A stretch of DNA of 7,558 nucleotides from Rhodoferax sp. OV413 (GCA_945861195.1 CAMATS010000097.1:1-7558); one strand, 5' to 3'; counted from the stretch's first letter, positions 1 to 6,783 are shown. Notes: generated by a model from the letters alone, not told the origin. Numbers and translations are program-made.

Positions 1-566
1 ATCACTGCGCCGCCCAAAAACATGGCCAGCATGCGCGCCTCCTCAGGCGTGTCGTGGAGTTTGCGCAAGAGCACATTGGTGAGTGCAAAACAAAAGCCGC
101 CCATCAGGGCCAACCAGTCGGCCAGGCTTTCTGGCACCGGCCATAGCGCACCGGGTGTTTGCAGCACCAGCAGCACGCCGGCCAATGCCAGGGCCAGCCG
201 CAACAGGCTCGCTGCTGTGGGCCGCTCGCCCAACAGGGGCCAGGCCAGCAGCACCACCCAGGCCGGCATCAGGTAGAACAGCAACACAGCGCGCACCACA
301 TCGCCGACGGTGACCGACCAGTTGAAACCGACATTGGTCAGGCCCGCTGCCAGCACCAGCAGGTACAGCATGGGATGGCGCAGCAGGGCCGGCCAGGCCC
401 GCGGATAAAGGAGCAGCAGACCGGCCAGACCGATCAAGTAAACCAGGGCCGTAGCCCACAGCGGGTGCAGGCCTTGCGCCTGGAGTTCGCGAAACGGCCA
501 CCACAACAGCCCATAAACAAGGGCGTTGAGCAACAGTGCCGCAACGGCCAGCAGCCCTGCGGGCAT
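1..566 (-). CDS. EamA/DMT-family permease, partial (3' end beyond window)
   Basis: An inner-membrane transporter of the drug/metabolite transporter superfamily (EamA type); the substrate cannot be told from sequence. About 188 residues are visible, and the C-terminal part lies beyond base 1. The start reads MPAGLLAVAALLLNALVYG, and hydrophobic segments fall at about residues 4-23, 36-54, 66-86, 93-112 and 119-136. The stretch around residues 96-115 (FYLMPAWVVLLAWPLLGER) is the typical end of the first EamA repeat, with the family's proline in the middle of the helix and a closing GER. Residue 150 onward begins the second repeat. The ATG overlaps the lplT stop codon by one base (TGATG) and has no clear Shine-Dalgarno sequence, so translation is probably coupled to lplT. 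The family call is firm; the transported compound is unknown. Confidence 0.88.
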   Translation of the reverse strand, partial: MPAGLLAVAALLLNALVYGLLWWPFRELQAQGLHPLWATALVYLIGLAGLLLLYPRAWPALLRHPMLYLLVLAAGLTNVGFNWSVTVGDVVRAVLLFYLMPAWVVLLAWPLLGERPTAASLLRLALALAGVLLVLQTPGALWPVPESLADWLALMGGFCFALTNVLLRKLHDTPEEARMLAMFLGGAV

Positions 567-1849
567 CAACCGTGCATCTTGTCGTTGCGGGCCACTTCGA
601 GCAGCCGCTCAATCTCTTCACGGTGCACCACGCAGTTGCGCGCGTGCCAACGTTTGATCAACCACATGACTGCGGCAATCACCAAGCCGAACGCCGTGAT
701 GGCAGCAAAAGTGGGCAGGCCCATGCCGGTGGCAAAACTGTAAGCGGCGCCCAGCACCAGGATGCAGGCCTGCTCGTTGAAGTTTTGCACCGCGATCGAG
801 CGGCCGGCGCCCATGAGGTTGTGGCCGCGGTGCTGCAGCAGGGCATTCATGGGCACCACCAGAAAACCACCCAGTGCGCCAAGCAGGATCAAAAAGGGTG
901 CGGCCAGCCAGACGTTGTCAATAAAAATCAGCAGAATAATCAACAGTCCCATGCCAATGCCCAGGGTGATGACGCGCGGCCCGTCCTCCAGGCGCATGCG
1001 CATCGATGCCACCACCGCCCCCACCGCCATGCCAATCGCCACCACCCCCTGCAGGGCCGAGGCCTGGGTGACGGAATAGCCCAAGGCCACCGAGGCCCAG
1101 GCCAGCACGATGAATCGCAAATTGCCCGCCACGCCCCAGATCAGCGTGGTGGCAGCCAGCGAAATCTGCCCCAGGCGGTCACGCCAAAGCAGTCTGTTGC
1201 AAGACCAGAAATCAGGCAGCAGGCTCCAAACTCGTTTTGGCAAGGGGCGCAGGGGCACTCCAGTCAGCGGAATATGGGTGTTGAACCAGGCTGCCAGCAA
1301 ATAAATAAAAATCAAAACCGATATGGCCGCTTCAGGCGCTGTGTCGATGTTGGTGCTGATCAAGGGCAGGTCTAGGGCCAGCAGCCACGGCGACAACATT
1401 GGGCCCACCAACTGCCCGCCCAGCAAAACGCCCAAGATGATGGATGCAATGGTCAGGCCTTCGATCCAGCCGTTGGCCTTGACCAGCTGAGAGGCCGGCA
1501 GCAGCTCGGTCAGGATGCCGTACTTGGCCGGTGAGTAGGCCGCCGCACCCAGGCCAACCAGCGCATAGGCCATGAGGGGATGGGTGCCAAACAGCATCAG
1601 CAAACAACCCAGCACCTTGACGAAATTGCTGATCAGCATCACCCGGCCCTTGGGCATCGAGTCGGCGAGCGCACCCACAAACGGGGCCAACACCACATAA
1701 AACAAGGCGAACATGGGCACCAAGGCAGCCTGCTGCCACTCGGGCGCCTGGCTGGTGCGCAACAATTGCACCGCCGCCACAAACAAGGCGTTGTCAGCCA
1801 GCGAGCTGAAAAACTGCGCTGACATGATGGTGAAAAAGCCGCGCTTCAT
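566..1849 (-). CDS. lplT: Lysophospholipid transporter LplT-like MFS protein
   Basis: A 427-residue major facilitator superfamily membrane protein resembling LplT, which in other proteobacteria flips lysophospholipids across the inner membrane for re-acylation. The N-terminus (MKRGFFTIMSAQFFSSLADN, then ALF) matches the conserved LplT opening. The MFS loop motif between helices 2 and 3 appears as GALADSMPKGRVML at about residues 59-72. Further on are the AYSPAKYGILTELLP segment typical of the family and a run of hydrophobic helices to the C-terminus. The ATG at 1849 is chosen because homology begins there. A longer frame reaches a TTG at 1942 but would add 31 polar, non-family residues. No acyltransferase (aas) gene is seen next to it, unlike the E. 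coli lplT-aas pair. It overlaps the downstream DMT permease by one base. Substrate is inferred from the family only. Confidence 0.85.
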   Translation of the reverse strand: MKRGFFTIMSAQFFSSLADNALFVAAVQLLRTSQAPEWQQAALVPMFALFYVVLAPFVGALADSMPKGRVMLISNFVKVLGCLLMLFGTHPLMAYALVGLGAAAYSPAKYGILTELLPASQLVKANGWIEGLTIASIILGVLLGGQLVGPMLSPWLLALDLPLISTNIDTAPEAAISVLIFIYLLAAWFNTHIPLTGVPLRPLPKRVWSLLPDFWSCNRLLWRDRLGQISLAATTLIWGVAGNLRFIVLAWASVALGYSVTQASALQGVVAIGMAVGAVVASMRMRLEDGPRVITLGIGMGLLIILLIFIDNVWLAAPFLILLGALGGFLVVPMNALLQHRGHNLMGAGRSIAVQNFNEQACILVLGAAYSFATGMGLPTFAAITAFGLVIAAVMWLIKRWHARNCVVHREEIERLLEVARNDKMHG

Positions 1850-1896
1850 GAACTTTGGCCAGTCTGCACGATGGCACTTGCGCTTGGTTTGAGCAT
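1846..1896 (-). CDS. Possible 16-codon leader ORF overlapping the lplT start
   Basis: A short ATG frame encoding MLKPSASAIVQTGQSS lies directly upstream of lplT, preceded by GGGAG four bases before its ATG. Its TGA stop overlaps the lplT ATG in an ATGA arrangement. lplT itself has no good Shine-Dalgarno sequence before its ATG, so translation of this frame could deliver ribosomes to lplT. The peptide resembles nothing I recognise, and short frames like this arise often by chance. Confidence 0.22.
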   Translation of the reverse strand: MLKPSASAIVQTGQSS

Positions 1897-1973
1897 AGGT
1901 CTCCCGGAGGTACCGGGTTATATCATGGGCTTGCGGTGCCAAAATAGGCAGTCAGACCAGCCCCTCGCGTTCT
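1850..1973. promoter_or_regulatory. Divergent lplT / alr intergenic region
   Basis: This 124-bp stretch must hold the start signals for lplT (leftward) and alr (rightward). On the minus strand TATAAC (1917-1922 on the plus strand) resembles a -10 box, but the upstream TTGGCA is only 14 bp away, so the match is imperfect. A small perfect inverted repeat, CCCGG-AGGTA-CCGGG, occupies 1903-1917. No convincing rightward promoter can be assigned. alr also lacks an evident Shine-Dalgarno sequence before its ATG. Confidence 0.35.
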
Positions 1974-3110
1974 ATGCCCCGCCCCATTACTGCCACCGTT
2001 CACACCGATGCACTGCGCGCCAATATGGCACGCCTGCGCGCCGCTGCGCCAGATGCCAGAGTCTGGGCGGTGGTCAAGGCCAATGCCTACGGACACGGCA
2101 TCGAGCGGGTTTTTGACGGTCTGCGCGGGGCCGATGGCTTTGCCTTGCTCGACCTCGAGGAGGCACAGCGGGTACGAGCCCTGGGTTGGCGCGGGCCCAT
2201 CCTGCTGCTCGAGGGCGTGTTTGAACAGCGCGACCTCGAGCTTTGCTCGCGGCTGGACCTGTGGCATGTGGTGCACTGTGGCGAGCAGATCGATATGCTG
2301 GCGGCACACAAAACCAAGCTGGCGCACCGGGTTTTTTTGAAGATGAACTCGGGCATGAACCGACTGGGCTTCCCGCCCGGGCGCTACCGCGCCGCATGGA
2401 GCCGCCTCAACGCGCTGCCCCAGGTCGACGAAATATCCCTCATGACCCATTTCAGCGACGCCGATGGACCGCTTGGCATTGCTGCGCAAATGGCGGTCTT
2501 TGCCGCTGCGACCCGGGATCTGCCGGGCGAGCGCAGCCTGAGCAACAGCGCGGCGAGTCTGCGGCATCCGACCAGCGCCGCGGCAGCCCATGGCCACGCC
2601 GAGTTGCAAAGCGCATCAGACTGGGTACGCCCTGGCGTCGCGCTGTATGGCAGTGCGCCAGACTTCCCCGAGGGCAGCGCCAGCGACTGGGGCTTGGCGC
2701 CGGCCATGACGCTGGCCTCAAAAATCATCGCCACACAGGAGCTGCTGGCCGGGCAAAGCGTGGGCTATGGCTCTGCTTTCACGGCAACAGCGCCTATGCG
2801 CATCGGCATTGTGGCCTGCGGCTATGCCGACGGTTATCCGCGCCTGTGCCCCACCGGCACGCCCGTGCTGGTGCAGGGCCTGCGCACCCGCACGCTCGGT
2901 CGGGTCAGCATGGACATGCTCAGCGTCGATCTTGAGCCCCTGCTGGCGGCCGGCCAGCAGCCGGCACTGGGCAGCGAAGTGACGCTGTGGGGGCGCGCCA
3001 GCGGGGGTGCCCTGCTTGACATTGACGAGGTCGCCAGCTCTGCTGGCACACTGGGCTATGAGCTGATGTGCGCACTGGCCCAGCGGGTACCGGTGCTGGC
3101 GGCCGATTGA
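1974..3110 (+). CDS. alr: Alanine racemase
   Basis: A PLP-dependent enzyme that interconverts L- and D-alanine in the cytoplasm and supplies D-alanine for peptidoglycan. It has 378 residues, a normal family length. The PLP-binding lysine is Lys35 in AVVKANAYGHG. The second catalytic base is Tyr265 in VGYGSAFTA, and the C-terminal beta-domain carries GYADGYPR and VSMDML (about residues 311-316), both characteristic of Alr. The N-terminal TIM-barrel domain covers about residues 1-235. The ATG at 1974 is the first start after an in-frame stop and puts the lysine motif at the usual distance from the N-terminus. lplT diverges upstream, and a rubredoxin gene follows after 40 bases. Nothing is broken and all key residues are present. 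Whether it is the biosynthetic (Alr) or catabolic (DadX) paralogue cannot be settled from sequence; no dadA neighbour is seen. Confidence 0.97.
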   Translation: MPRPITATVHTDALRANMARLRAAAPDARVWAVVKANAYGHGIERVFDGLRGADGFALLDLEEAQRVRALGWRGPILLLEGVFEQRDLELCSRLDLWHVVHCGEQIDMLAAHKTKLAHRVFLKMNSGMNRLGFPPGRYRAAWSRLNALPQVDEISLMTHFSDADGPLGIAAQMAVFAAATRDLPGERSLSNSAASLRHPTSAAAAHGHAELQSASDWVRPGVALYGSAPDFPEGSASDWGLAPAMTLASKIIATQELLAGQSVGYGSAFTATAPMRIGIVACGYADGYPRLCPTGTPVLVQGLRTRTLGRVSMDMLSVDLEPLLAAGQQPALGSEVTLWGRASGGALLDIDEVASSAGTLGYELMCALAQRVPVLAAD

Positions 3111-3117
3111 CATCGGC
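3102..3117 (+). other. Hairpin spanning the alr stop codon
   Basis: GCCGAT-TGAC-ATCGGC forms a perfect 6-bp stem with a 4-base loop, and the alr TGA begins the loop. A T-rich stretch (3131-3140) follows 13 bases later, too far for a standard intrinsic terminator. It could protect the 3' end or attenuate, or it may be chance. Confidence 0.35.
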
Positions 3118-3135
3118 AGTGCGCCATGCATTTTG
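3107..3135 (+). promoter_or_regulatory. Candidate sigma-70 promoter for the rubredoxin gene
   Basis: A perfect -35 hexamer TTGACA (3107-3112) overlaps the alr stop codon. At 16-17 bp spacing only a weak -10 is found (CATTTT at 3129-3134 or ATTTTG at 3130-3135), although a TG dinucleotide just before could act as an extended -10. The rubredoxin ATG lies only 15 bases further, so the leader would be very short. Plausible but unproven. Confidence 0.3.
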
Positions 3136-3150
3136 TTTTTGGAGTTGCTT

Positions 3151-3315
3151 ATGAAGACTTGGATTTGCATTGTTTGCGGTTTTATTTATGACGAGGCAGC
3201 CGGCCTGCCGGAAGAAGGCATTGCCCCGGGCACTGCTTGGGCCGATGTTCCGGCCAACTGGGCCTGCCCGGACTGTGGTGTAGCCAAGGCCGACTTCGAA
3301 GCCGTCGACATCTAG
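3151..3315 (+). CDS. Rubredoxin
   Basis: A 54-residue cytoplasmic one-electron carrier holding a single Fe(Cys)4 centre. The four ligands are Cys6 and Cys9 in CIVCG and Cys39 and Cys42 in CPDCG, the two classic rubredoxin knuckles. Tyr13 in the FIYDE segment, the GLPEEGIAPGTAW stretch and the aromatic Trp37 before the second knuckle also fit the family, and the length is the usual one. The ATG at 3151 is chosen because GGAG (3141-3144) lies six bases before it and because family similarity begins at MKTWICIVC. A TTG frame from 3133 would add six residues without support. It sits between alr and maeB with no obvious redox partner nearby, so its electron acceptor (alkane hydroxylase, oxidase or another) cannot be named. 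Identification is secure; the physiological role is not. Confidence 0.95.
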   Translation: MKTWICIVCGFIYDEAAGLPEEGIAPGTAWADVPANWACPDCGVAKADFEAVDI

Positions 3316-3379
3316 AGGGCACCCCGCTGACGGGCCAGCGCTGCGTGTGCAAGAAGGCAGCTCAAGGCTTGGGGCGACC

Positions 3380-3385
3380 TACAAT
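3380..3385 (+). promoter_or_regulatory. Possible -10 box of maeB promoter
   Basis: TACAAT matches the sigma-70 -10 consensus at five of six bases and lies 60 bases before the maeB ATG. The hexamer 17 bp upstream (GGCAGC) is a poor -35, so an activator may be needed or the match is chance. Confidence 0.35.
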
Positions 3386-3434
3386 GACCCGTCGTCCGGC
3401 GACCCATCGGCTTTGGTTTGATACTGGACGCTGC

Positions 3435-3440
3435 AGGAGA
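3435..3440 (+). promoter_or_regulatory. maeB ribosome binding site
   Basis: AGGAGA ends five bases before the ATG at 3446. It is the clearest Shine-Dalgarno sequence in the window and fixes the maeB start. Confidence 0.8.
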
Positions 3441-3445
3441 CAAAC

Positions 3446-5755
3446 ATGCCAGACAACAAGCCCAACGCCGAAGACAAACACGCTCAGTTGCGCCGTGCCG
3501 CGCTGGAATACCACGAATTCCCCACACCGGGCAAGATCGCCATTGCAGCGACCAAGCAGTTGGTCAACCAGCATGACCTGGCCCTGGCTTATTCGCCCGG
3601 TGTTGCAGCGCCTTGCGAGGAAATCGTCAAAGACCCGAACAAGGCCTTTCAGTACACCAGCCGCGGTAACTTGGTGGCGGTGATCACCAATGGCACCGCC
3701 GTCCTCGGGCTCGGCGACATTGGGCCCCTGGCCGCCAAGCCGGTGATGGAGGGCAAGGCGGTGCTGTTCAAAAAGTTTGCCGGCATCGATGTCTTTGACA
3801 TCGAGATCAACGAAAAACATGATCTCGACAAACTGGTGGACATCATCGCCTCGCTCGAGCCCACTTTTGGTGGAATCAACCTGGAAGACATCAAAGCGCC
3901 AGACTGTTTTTATGTCGAGCGGCGCTTGCGCGAGCGCATGAAAATACCGGTTTTCCACGACGACCAGCACGGTACTGCCATCGTCGTGGGTGCGGCCCTG
4001 CTCAATGCGATCAAGGTGGTTGGCAAAGATCTGCAGCAAATCAAGCTGGTGACCTCTGGCGCCGGTGCGGCGGCCCTGGCTTGCCTGAAGCTGCTGGTCA
4101 AACTGGGCCTTCCGCGCCAGCATATTTTTGTCACTGATCTGGCCGGTGTGGTGTATACCGGGCGCACCGAGTTGATGGACCAAGACAAGGTGGAATTCGC
4201 CCAAACAACCGACGCCCGGACTCTGGGCGAGGTCATTGCCGGGGCCGATGTTTTTCTCGGTCTCTCAGCGGCCGGTGTGCTCAAGCCCGCCATGGTCGCC
4301 AGCATGGCGGCACGCCCGATTATTTTTGCCCTGGCCAACCCGACACCCGAGATCACGCCCGAAGAAGTCAAAGCCGTGCGCAACGACGCGGTGATGGCCA
4401 CCGGCCGCACCGACTACCCCAACCAGGTCAATAATGTTCTTTGTTTTCCGTATATTTTTCGCGGCGCGCTGGATGCCGGCGCCTCAACCATCAGCGCCGA
4501 AATGGAAATCGCTGCTGTTCGCGCCATTGCCGAACTCGCGCAGGCCGAGCAAAACGAAGTGGTGGCCGCAGCCTATGCCGGCGAAGACCTGACTTTTGGC
4601 CCCGAGTACCTGATTCCCAAGCCATTCGATCCACGCCTGATGATGAAAATCGCGCCAGCGGTGGCCAAGGCCGCAGCCGACAGCGGTGTGGCGCTGCGCC
4701 CGATTGCCGACATGGACGCCTACCGAGAGCGCTTGCAAAGCTTTGTCTATGCCTCTGGCACCGTGATGAAGCCGATTTATGCGGCCGCCAAAAAAGGCCT
4801 GAAAAACCGAATCGCCTATGCCGAGGGTGAGGAGGAGCGGGTGCTGCGTGCTGCGCAAATCGTAGTCGACGAGGGGCTGGCCCGCCCCACCCTGATTGGC
4901 CGCCCGGCGGTGATTGCCGTTCGGATAGAGAAGTTTGGCCTGCGCCTGCGCCCAGGACACGACTACGATGTCGTGAACATTGAAGACGACCATCGTTACC
5001 GCGATTTTTGGCAAAATTACCATGCGATGACAGAGCGCCGGGGCGTCACCGTTCAGGTCGCAAAAATTGAAATGCGCCGGCGTCTTACCCTGATCGCTGC
5101 CATGCTGGTGCACAAAGGCTACGCAGACGGCCTGATTTGCGGCACCTGGGGCACCACCGGCCTGCACCTGCAGTACATCGACCAGGTCATCGGCCTGCGA
5201 CCGGGCGTCAAAACCTATGCCTGCATGAACGGCTTGTTGTTGCCCGAGCGGCAGGTGTTTCTGGTCGACACCCATGTCAATTACGACCCAAGCGCCGAAC
5301 AACTCGCCGAAATCACCACCATGGCGGCAGAAGAAATGATGCGCTTTGGCATACGCCCCAAAGCAGCGCTGCTATCGCATTCCAACTTTGGCAGCAGCAA
5401 CCAGCCCAGCGCCGTCAAAATGCGCCAGGCCCTTGAGCTGCTGCGCTCGAGCACTCCATGGCTGGAGGTGGATGGAGAAATGCACGGTGATATGGCGCTA
5501 GACGGGCAGGCGCGCGCCAAACTGATGCCTAACAGCACCTTGGCGGGCGATGCGAATTTGCTGGTTTTGCCCAACATCGATGCGGCCAATATTTCCTATA
5601 ACCTGCTCAAAACTGCAGCCGGCGGCAATATCGCGATTGGTCCGGTTCTGCTGGGCGCAGCTCAGCCGGTGAATATTCTGACGCCTAGCGCCACAGTGCG
5701 GCGGATTGTCAATATGACCGCCCTCACTGTGGCCGACGCTAACGCAACACGCTGA
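3446..5755 (+). CDS. maeB: NADP-dependent malic enzyme with C-terminal phosphotransacetylase-like domain
   Basis: A 769-residue cytoplasmic enzyme converting malate and NADP+ to pyruvate, CO2 and NADPH. The malic enzyme part is about residues 1-425. Tyr49 in AYSPGVAAPC is the likely catalytic tyrosine, and Lys104 in MEGKAVLFKK the likely catalytic lysine. Glu147 and Asp148 in INLEDI, with Asp172/Asp173 in HDDQHGTA, are the likely metal ligands. A Rossmann glycine motif, TSGAGAAALACLKLL, follows. From about residue 435 (ASGTVMKPIY) a phosphotransacetylase-like domain runs to the end, including SHSNFGSSNQPSAVKMRQA and GPVLLGAAQPVNILTPSAT. In characterised MaeB proteins this domain lacks transferase activity and mediates acetyl-CoA inhibition; I infer the same here. 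Length fits the two-domain class (about 760 residues). It has its own ribosome binding site and is closed by a terminator, so it is probably largely monocistronic. Confidence 0.96.
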   Translation: MPDNKPNAEDKHAQLRRAALEYHEFPTPGKIAIAATKQLVNQHDLALAYSPGVAAPCEEIVKDPNKAFQYTSRGNLVAVITNGTAVLGLGDIGPLAAKPVMEGKAVLFKKFAGIDVFDIEINEKHDLDKLVDIIASLEPTFGGINLEDIKAPDCFYVERRLRERMKIPVFHDDQHGTAIVVGAALLNAIKVVGKDLQQIKLVTSGAGAAALACLKLLVKLGLPRQHIFVTDLAGVVYTGRTELMDQDKVEFAQTTDARTLGEVIAGADVFLGLSAAGVLKPAMVASMAARPIIFALANPTPEITPEEVKAVRNDAVMATGRTDYPNQVNNVLCFPYIFRGALDAGASTISAEMEIAAVRAIAELAQAEQNEVVAAAYAGEDLTFGPEYLIPKPFDPRLMMKIAPAVAKAAADSGVALRPIADMDAYRERLQSFVYASGTVMKPIYAAAKKGLKNRIAYAEGEEERVLRAAQIVVDEGLARPTLIGRPAVIAVRIEKFGLRLRPGHDYDVVNIEDDHRYRDFWQNYHAMTERRGVTVQVAKIEMRRRLTLIAAMLVHKGYADGLICGTWGTTGLHLQYIDQVIGLRPGVKTYACMNGLLLPERQVFLVDTHVNYDPSAEQLAEITTMAAEEMMRFGIRPKAALLSHSNFGSSNQPSAVKMRQALELLRSSTPWLEVDGEMHGDMALDGQARAKLMPNSTLAGDANLLVLPNIDAANISYNLLKTAAGGNIAIGPVLLGAAQPVNILTPSATVRRIVNMTALTVADANATR

Positions 5756-5780
5756 TATTTAGAGCAAATACTACAAGTGC

Positions 5781-5814
5781 GCGCCCGCTAACATAAAGGC
5801 ACGGGCGTTTTTTT
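5781..5814 (+). terminator. Intrinsic terminator of maeB
   Basis: The stem CGCCCG (5782-5787) pairs with CGGGCG (5802-5807) across a 14-base loop and is followed directly by seven T (5808-5814). It begins 26 bases after the maeB stop codon and separates maeB from the ribonuclease unit. Confidence 0.88.
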
Positions 5815-5868
5815 GCTTAAATTTTCAGCAATCCCTTGCTTTTTTATGGCAAATACACGACACTACCC

Positions 5869-5886
5869 CCTCGGGTTAACCCGAGG
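5869..5886. promoter_or_regulatory. Perfect 18-bp palindrome upstream of ribonuclease gene
   Basis: CCTCGGGTTAACCCGAGG is fully self-complementary over 18 bases with no spacer and lies 19 bases before the ribonuclease ATG. A spacer-free palindrome would form a poor RNA hairpin (tight loop) but is a typical shape for a dimeric repressor site. Its position around the expected transcription start or leader suggests an operator. The flanking 5815-5868 is AT-rich, but no convincing -35/-10 pair was found there (TTGCTT at 5836 has only weak partners). The function is inference. Confidence 0.5.
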
Positions 5887-5905
5887 CGTCGTTAAAAGTT
5901 GTTAG

Positions 5906-6292
5906 ATGTTGCGTTTTGCTGGTCAAAAGTGGGTGTTAGCCGGGGTATTGCTGGGTTTTTTAGCCCTGGGTGCGCAGGCCAAAGGGCCTACGGCTACAGA
6001 CCCCACGGCCCCCATCGCATTGGCCGATTTGCCTGTGCAAGGGGTTCAGGTGCACGCACTTGTGATGCAAGGCGGTCCGTTTGCGTATGACAAAGATGGC
6101 AGTGTGTTTGGTAATCGGGAGCGTCTGCTGCCAAGCCAAAAGCGCGGCTATTACCGGGAATACACGGTGCCCACGCCGGGCGCGAGCAACCGTGGCGCCA
6201 GGCGACTTGTGTGCGGCGGGCCGCCCAAGACGCCAGACGCCTGCTTTTATACCGCTGATCACTATGCGAGTTTTCGCAGGATCGCACCCTAG
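5906..6292 (+). CDS. Secreted guanyl-specific ribonuclease (RNase Sa/barnase, N1/T1 family)
   Basis: A 128-residue precursor of an extracytoplasmic endoribonuclease that cleaves RNA after guanosine. A signal peptide is clear: Arg3 and Lys8, a hydrophobic core at about residues 9-22, and a signal-peptidase site after Ala25 (AQA|KG), leaving a mature protein of about 103 residues. The core matches RNase Sa from memory: GPFAYDKDGSVFGNRERLLP, GYYREYTVPTPG, RGARRLV and YTADHYASF. Glu85 (general base), Arg96, Arg100 and His119 (general acid) correspond to Glu54, Arg65, Arg69 and His85 of RNase Sa, so the active site is intact. The only mature-chain cysteines, Cys103 and Cys113, flank a loop three residues longer than in RNase Sa. 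A TAG directly before the ATG excludes a longer start, and no good Shine-Dalgarno sequence is seen. A barstar-type inhibitor gene follows immediately. Confidence 0.93.
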   Translation: MLRFAGQKWVLAGVLLGFLALGAQAKGPTATDPTAPIALADLPVQGVQVHALVMQGGPFAYDKDGSVFGNRERLLPSQKRGYYREYTVPTPGASNRGARRLVCGGPPKTPDACFYTADHYASFRRIAP

Positions 6293-6333
6293 GTCGCATG
6301 TTTATGTTATTTGATCAAGAAAGTGAAGGTGGA

Positions 6334-6783
6334 ATGGCTATGCCACTTCGTCAAGACAAGGGGGCGCCAATCAGCCCCGCAGTAGAAACGCCGTTGCGGG
6401 GCGTGCGCAGTAATATAGTGCAGTCGATTCGCGCCTTTAGGGTGCCGGAACTGCAAGACGCGGCTCAAACCCTGGGCCAGCATTTTCTCTACGCCAACCT
6501 GGCCAATGCCCAGACCAAACAAGAAGTGCTCGACCTGATTGGGCAGCAGTTCATGCTGTCGGCGCATGTGGGCAAGAATTTTGATGCCCTCTACGACGGC
6601 ATCACCGATCCGCTGCATAAGTCTGGGCTGCAGCCCGGCTTTATTGTGGTGCTTGAACATATTCCGGCACACGCCCGCTTTGACAAAGAAGCACGGGAGC
6701 AACTGCTCGATATCTTCAGAGACGCGTCGGATTTCTGGGGGGACCGAAAGATACCTTTCCGATGTTTCTATTCTTTTCTGTAG
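6334..6783 (+). CDS. Barstar-family ribonuclease inhibitor (immunity protein)
   Basis: A cytoplasmic protein that should bind and block the active site of the ribonuclease encoded just upstream, protecting the producer from enzyme that has not been exported. With the ATG at 6334 it has 149 residues. The barstar domain is about residues 28-149: the signature NFDALYD (residues 82-88) matches NLDALWD of barstar, with Asp84 and Asp88 equivalent to Asp35 and Asp39 and Tyr87 in place of Trp38. LLDIFRDASDFW (124-135) and the ending PFRCFYSFL are also family-typical. There is no signal peptide. An N-terminal extension of about 27 residues precedes the domain; classic barstar is about 90 residues. GAAGG before 6334 supports this start, but in-frame ATGs at 6298, 6304 and 6340 are possible, the first only 5 bases after the ribonuclease stop. 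The two genes are surely cotranscribed. Confidence 0.92.
   Translation: MAMPLRQDKGAPISPAVETPLRGVRSNIVQSIRAFRVPELQDAAQTLGQHFLYANLANAQTKQEVLDLIGQQFMLSAHVGKNFDALYDGITDPLHKSGLQPGFIVVLEHIPAHARFDKEAREQLLDIFRDASDFWGDRKIPFRCFYSFL

Noticed and set aside
43..621. Long minus-strand frame across the DMT permease region (192 codons)
   Set aside because: Its protein is Arg/Ala/Gly-rich without helices and lies in another frame from the clear EamA permease, which starts at 566 and runs off the window edge; it is a high-GC shadow.
536..1375. Plus-strand frame of 279 codons opposite lplT
   Set aside because: The translation is rich in Gln, His and Arg with no domain, as expected from the antisense of a membrane-protein gene.
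1849..1942. Longer lplT start at TTG 1942
   Set aside because: The added 31 residues are polar and do not look like the LplT N-terminus, which begins at MKRGFF; the region also has to hold the promoter.
3323..3334. CCCG-CTGA-CGGG hairpin after the rubredoxin gene as a terminator
   Set aside because: The stem has only four pairs and no T-run follows, so termination here is not supported.
3362..4204. Minus-strand frame of 280 codons opposite the start of maeB
   Set aside because: The maeB frame has full catalytic motifs and a good ribosome binding site; the opposite frame shows no family features.
4484..5302. Minus-strand frame of 272 codons opposite maeB
   Set aside because: It is an antisense shadow of the malic enzyme and PTA-like domains, with low-complexity composition and no start signals.
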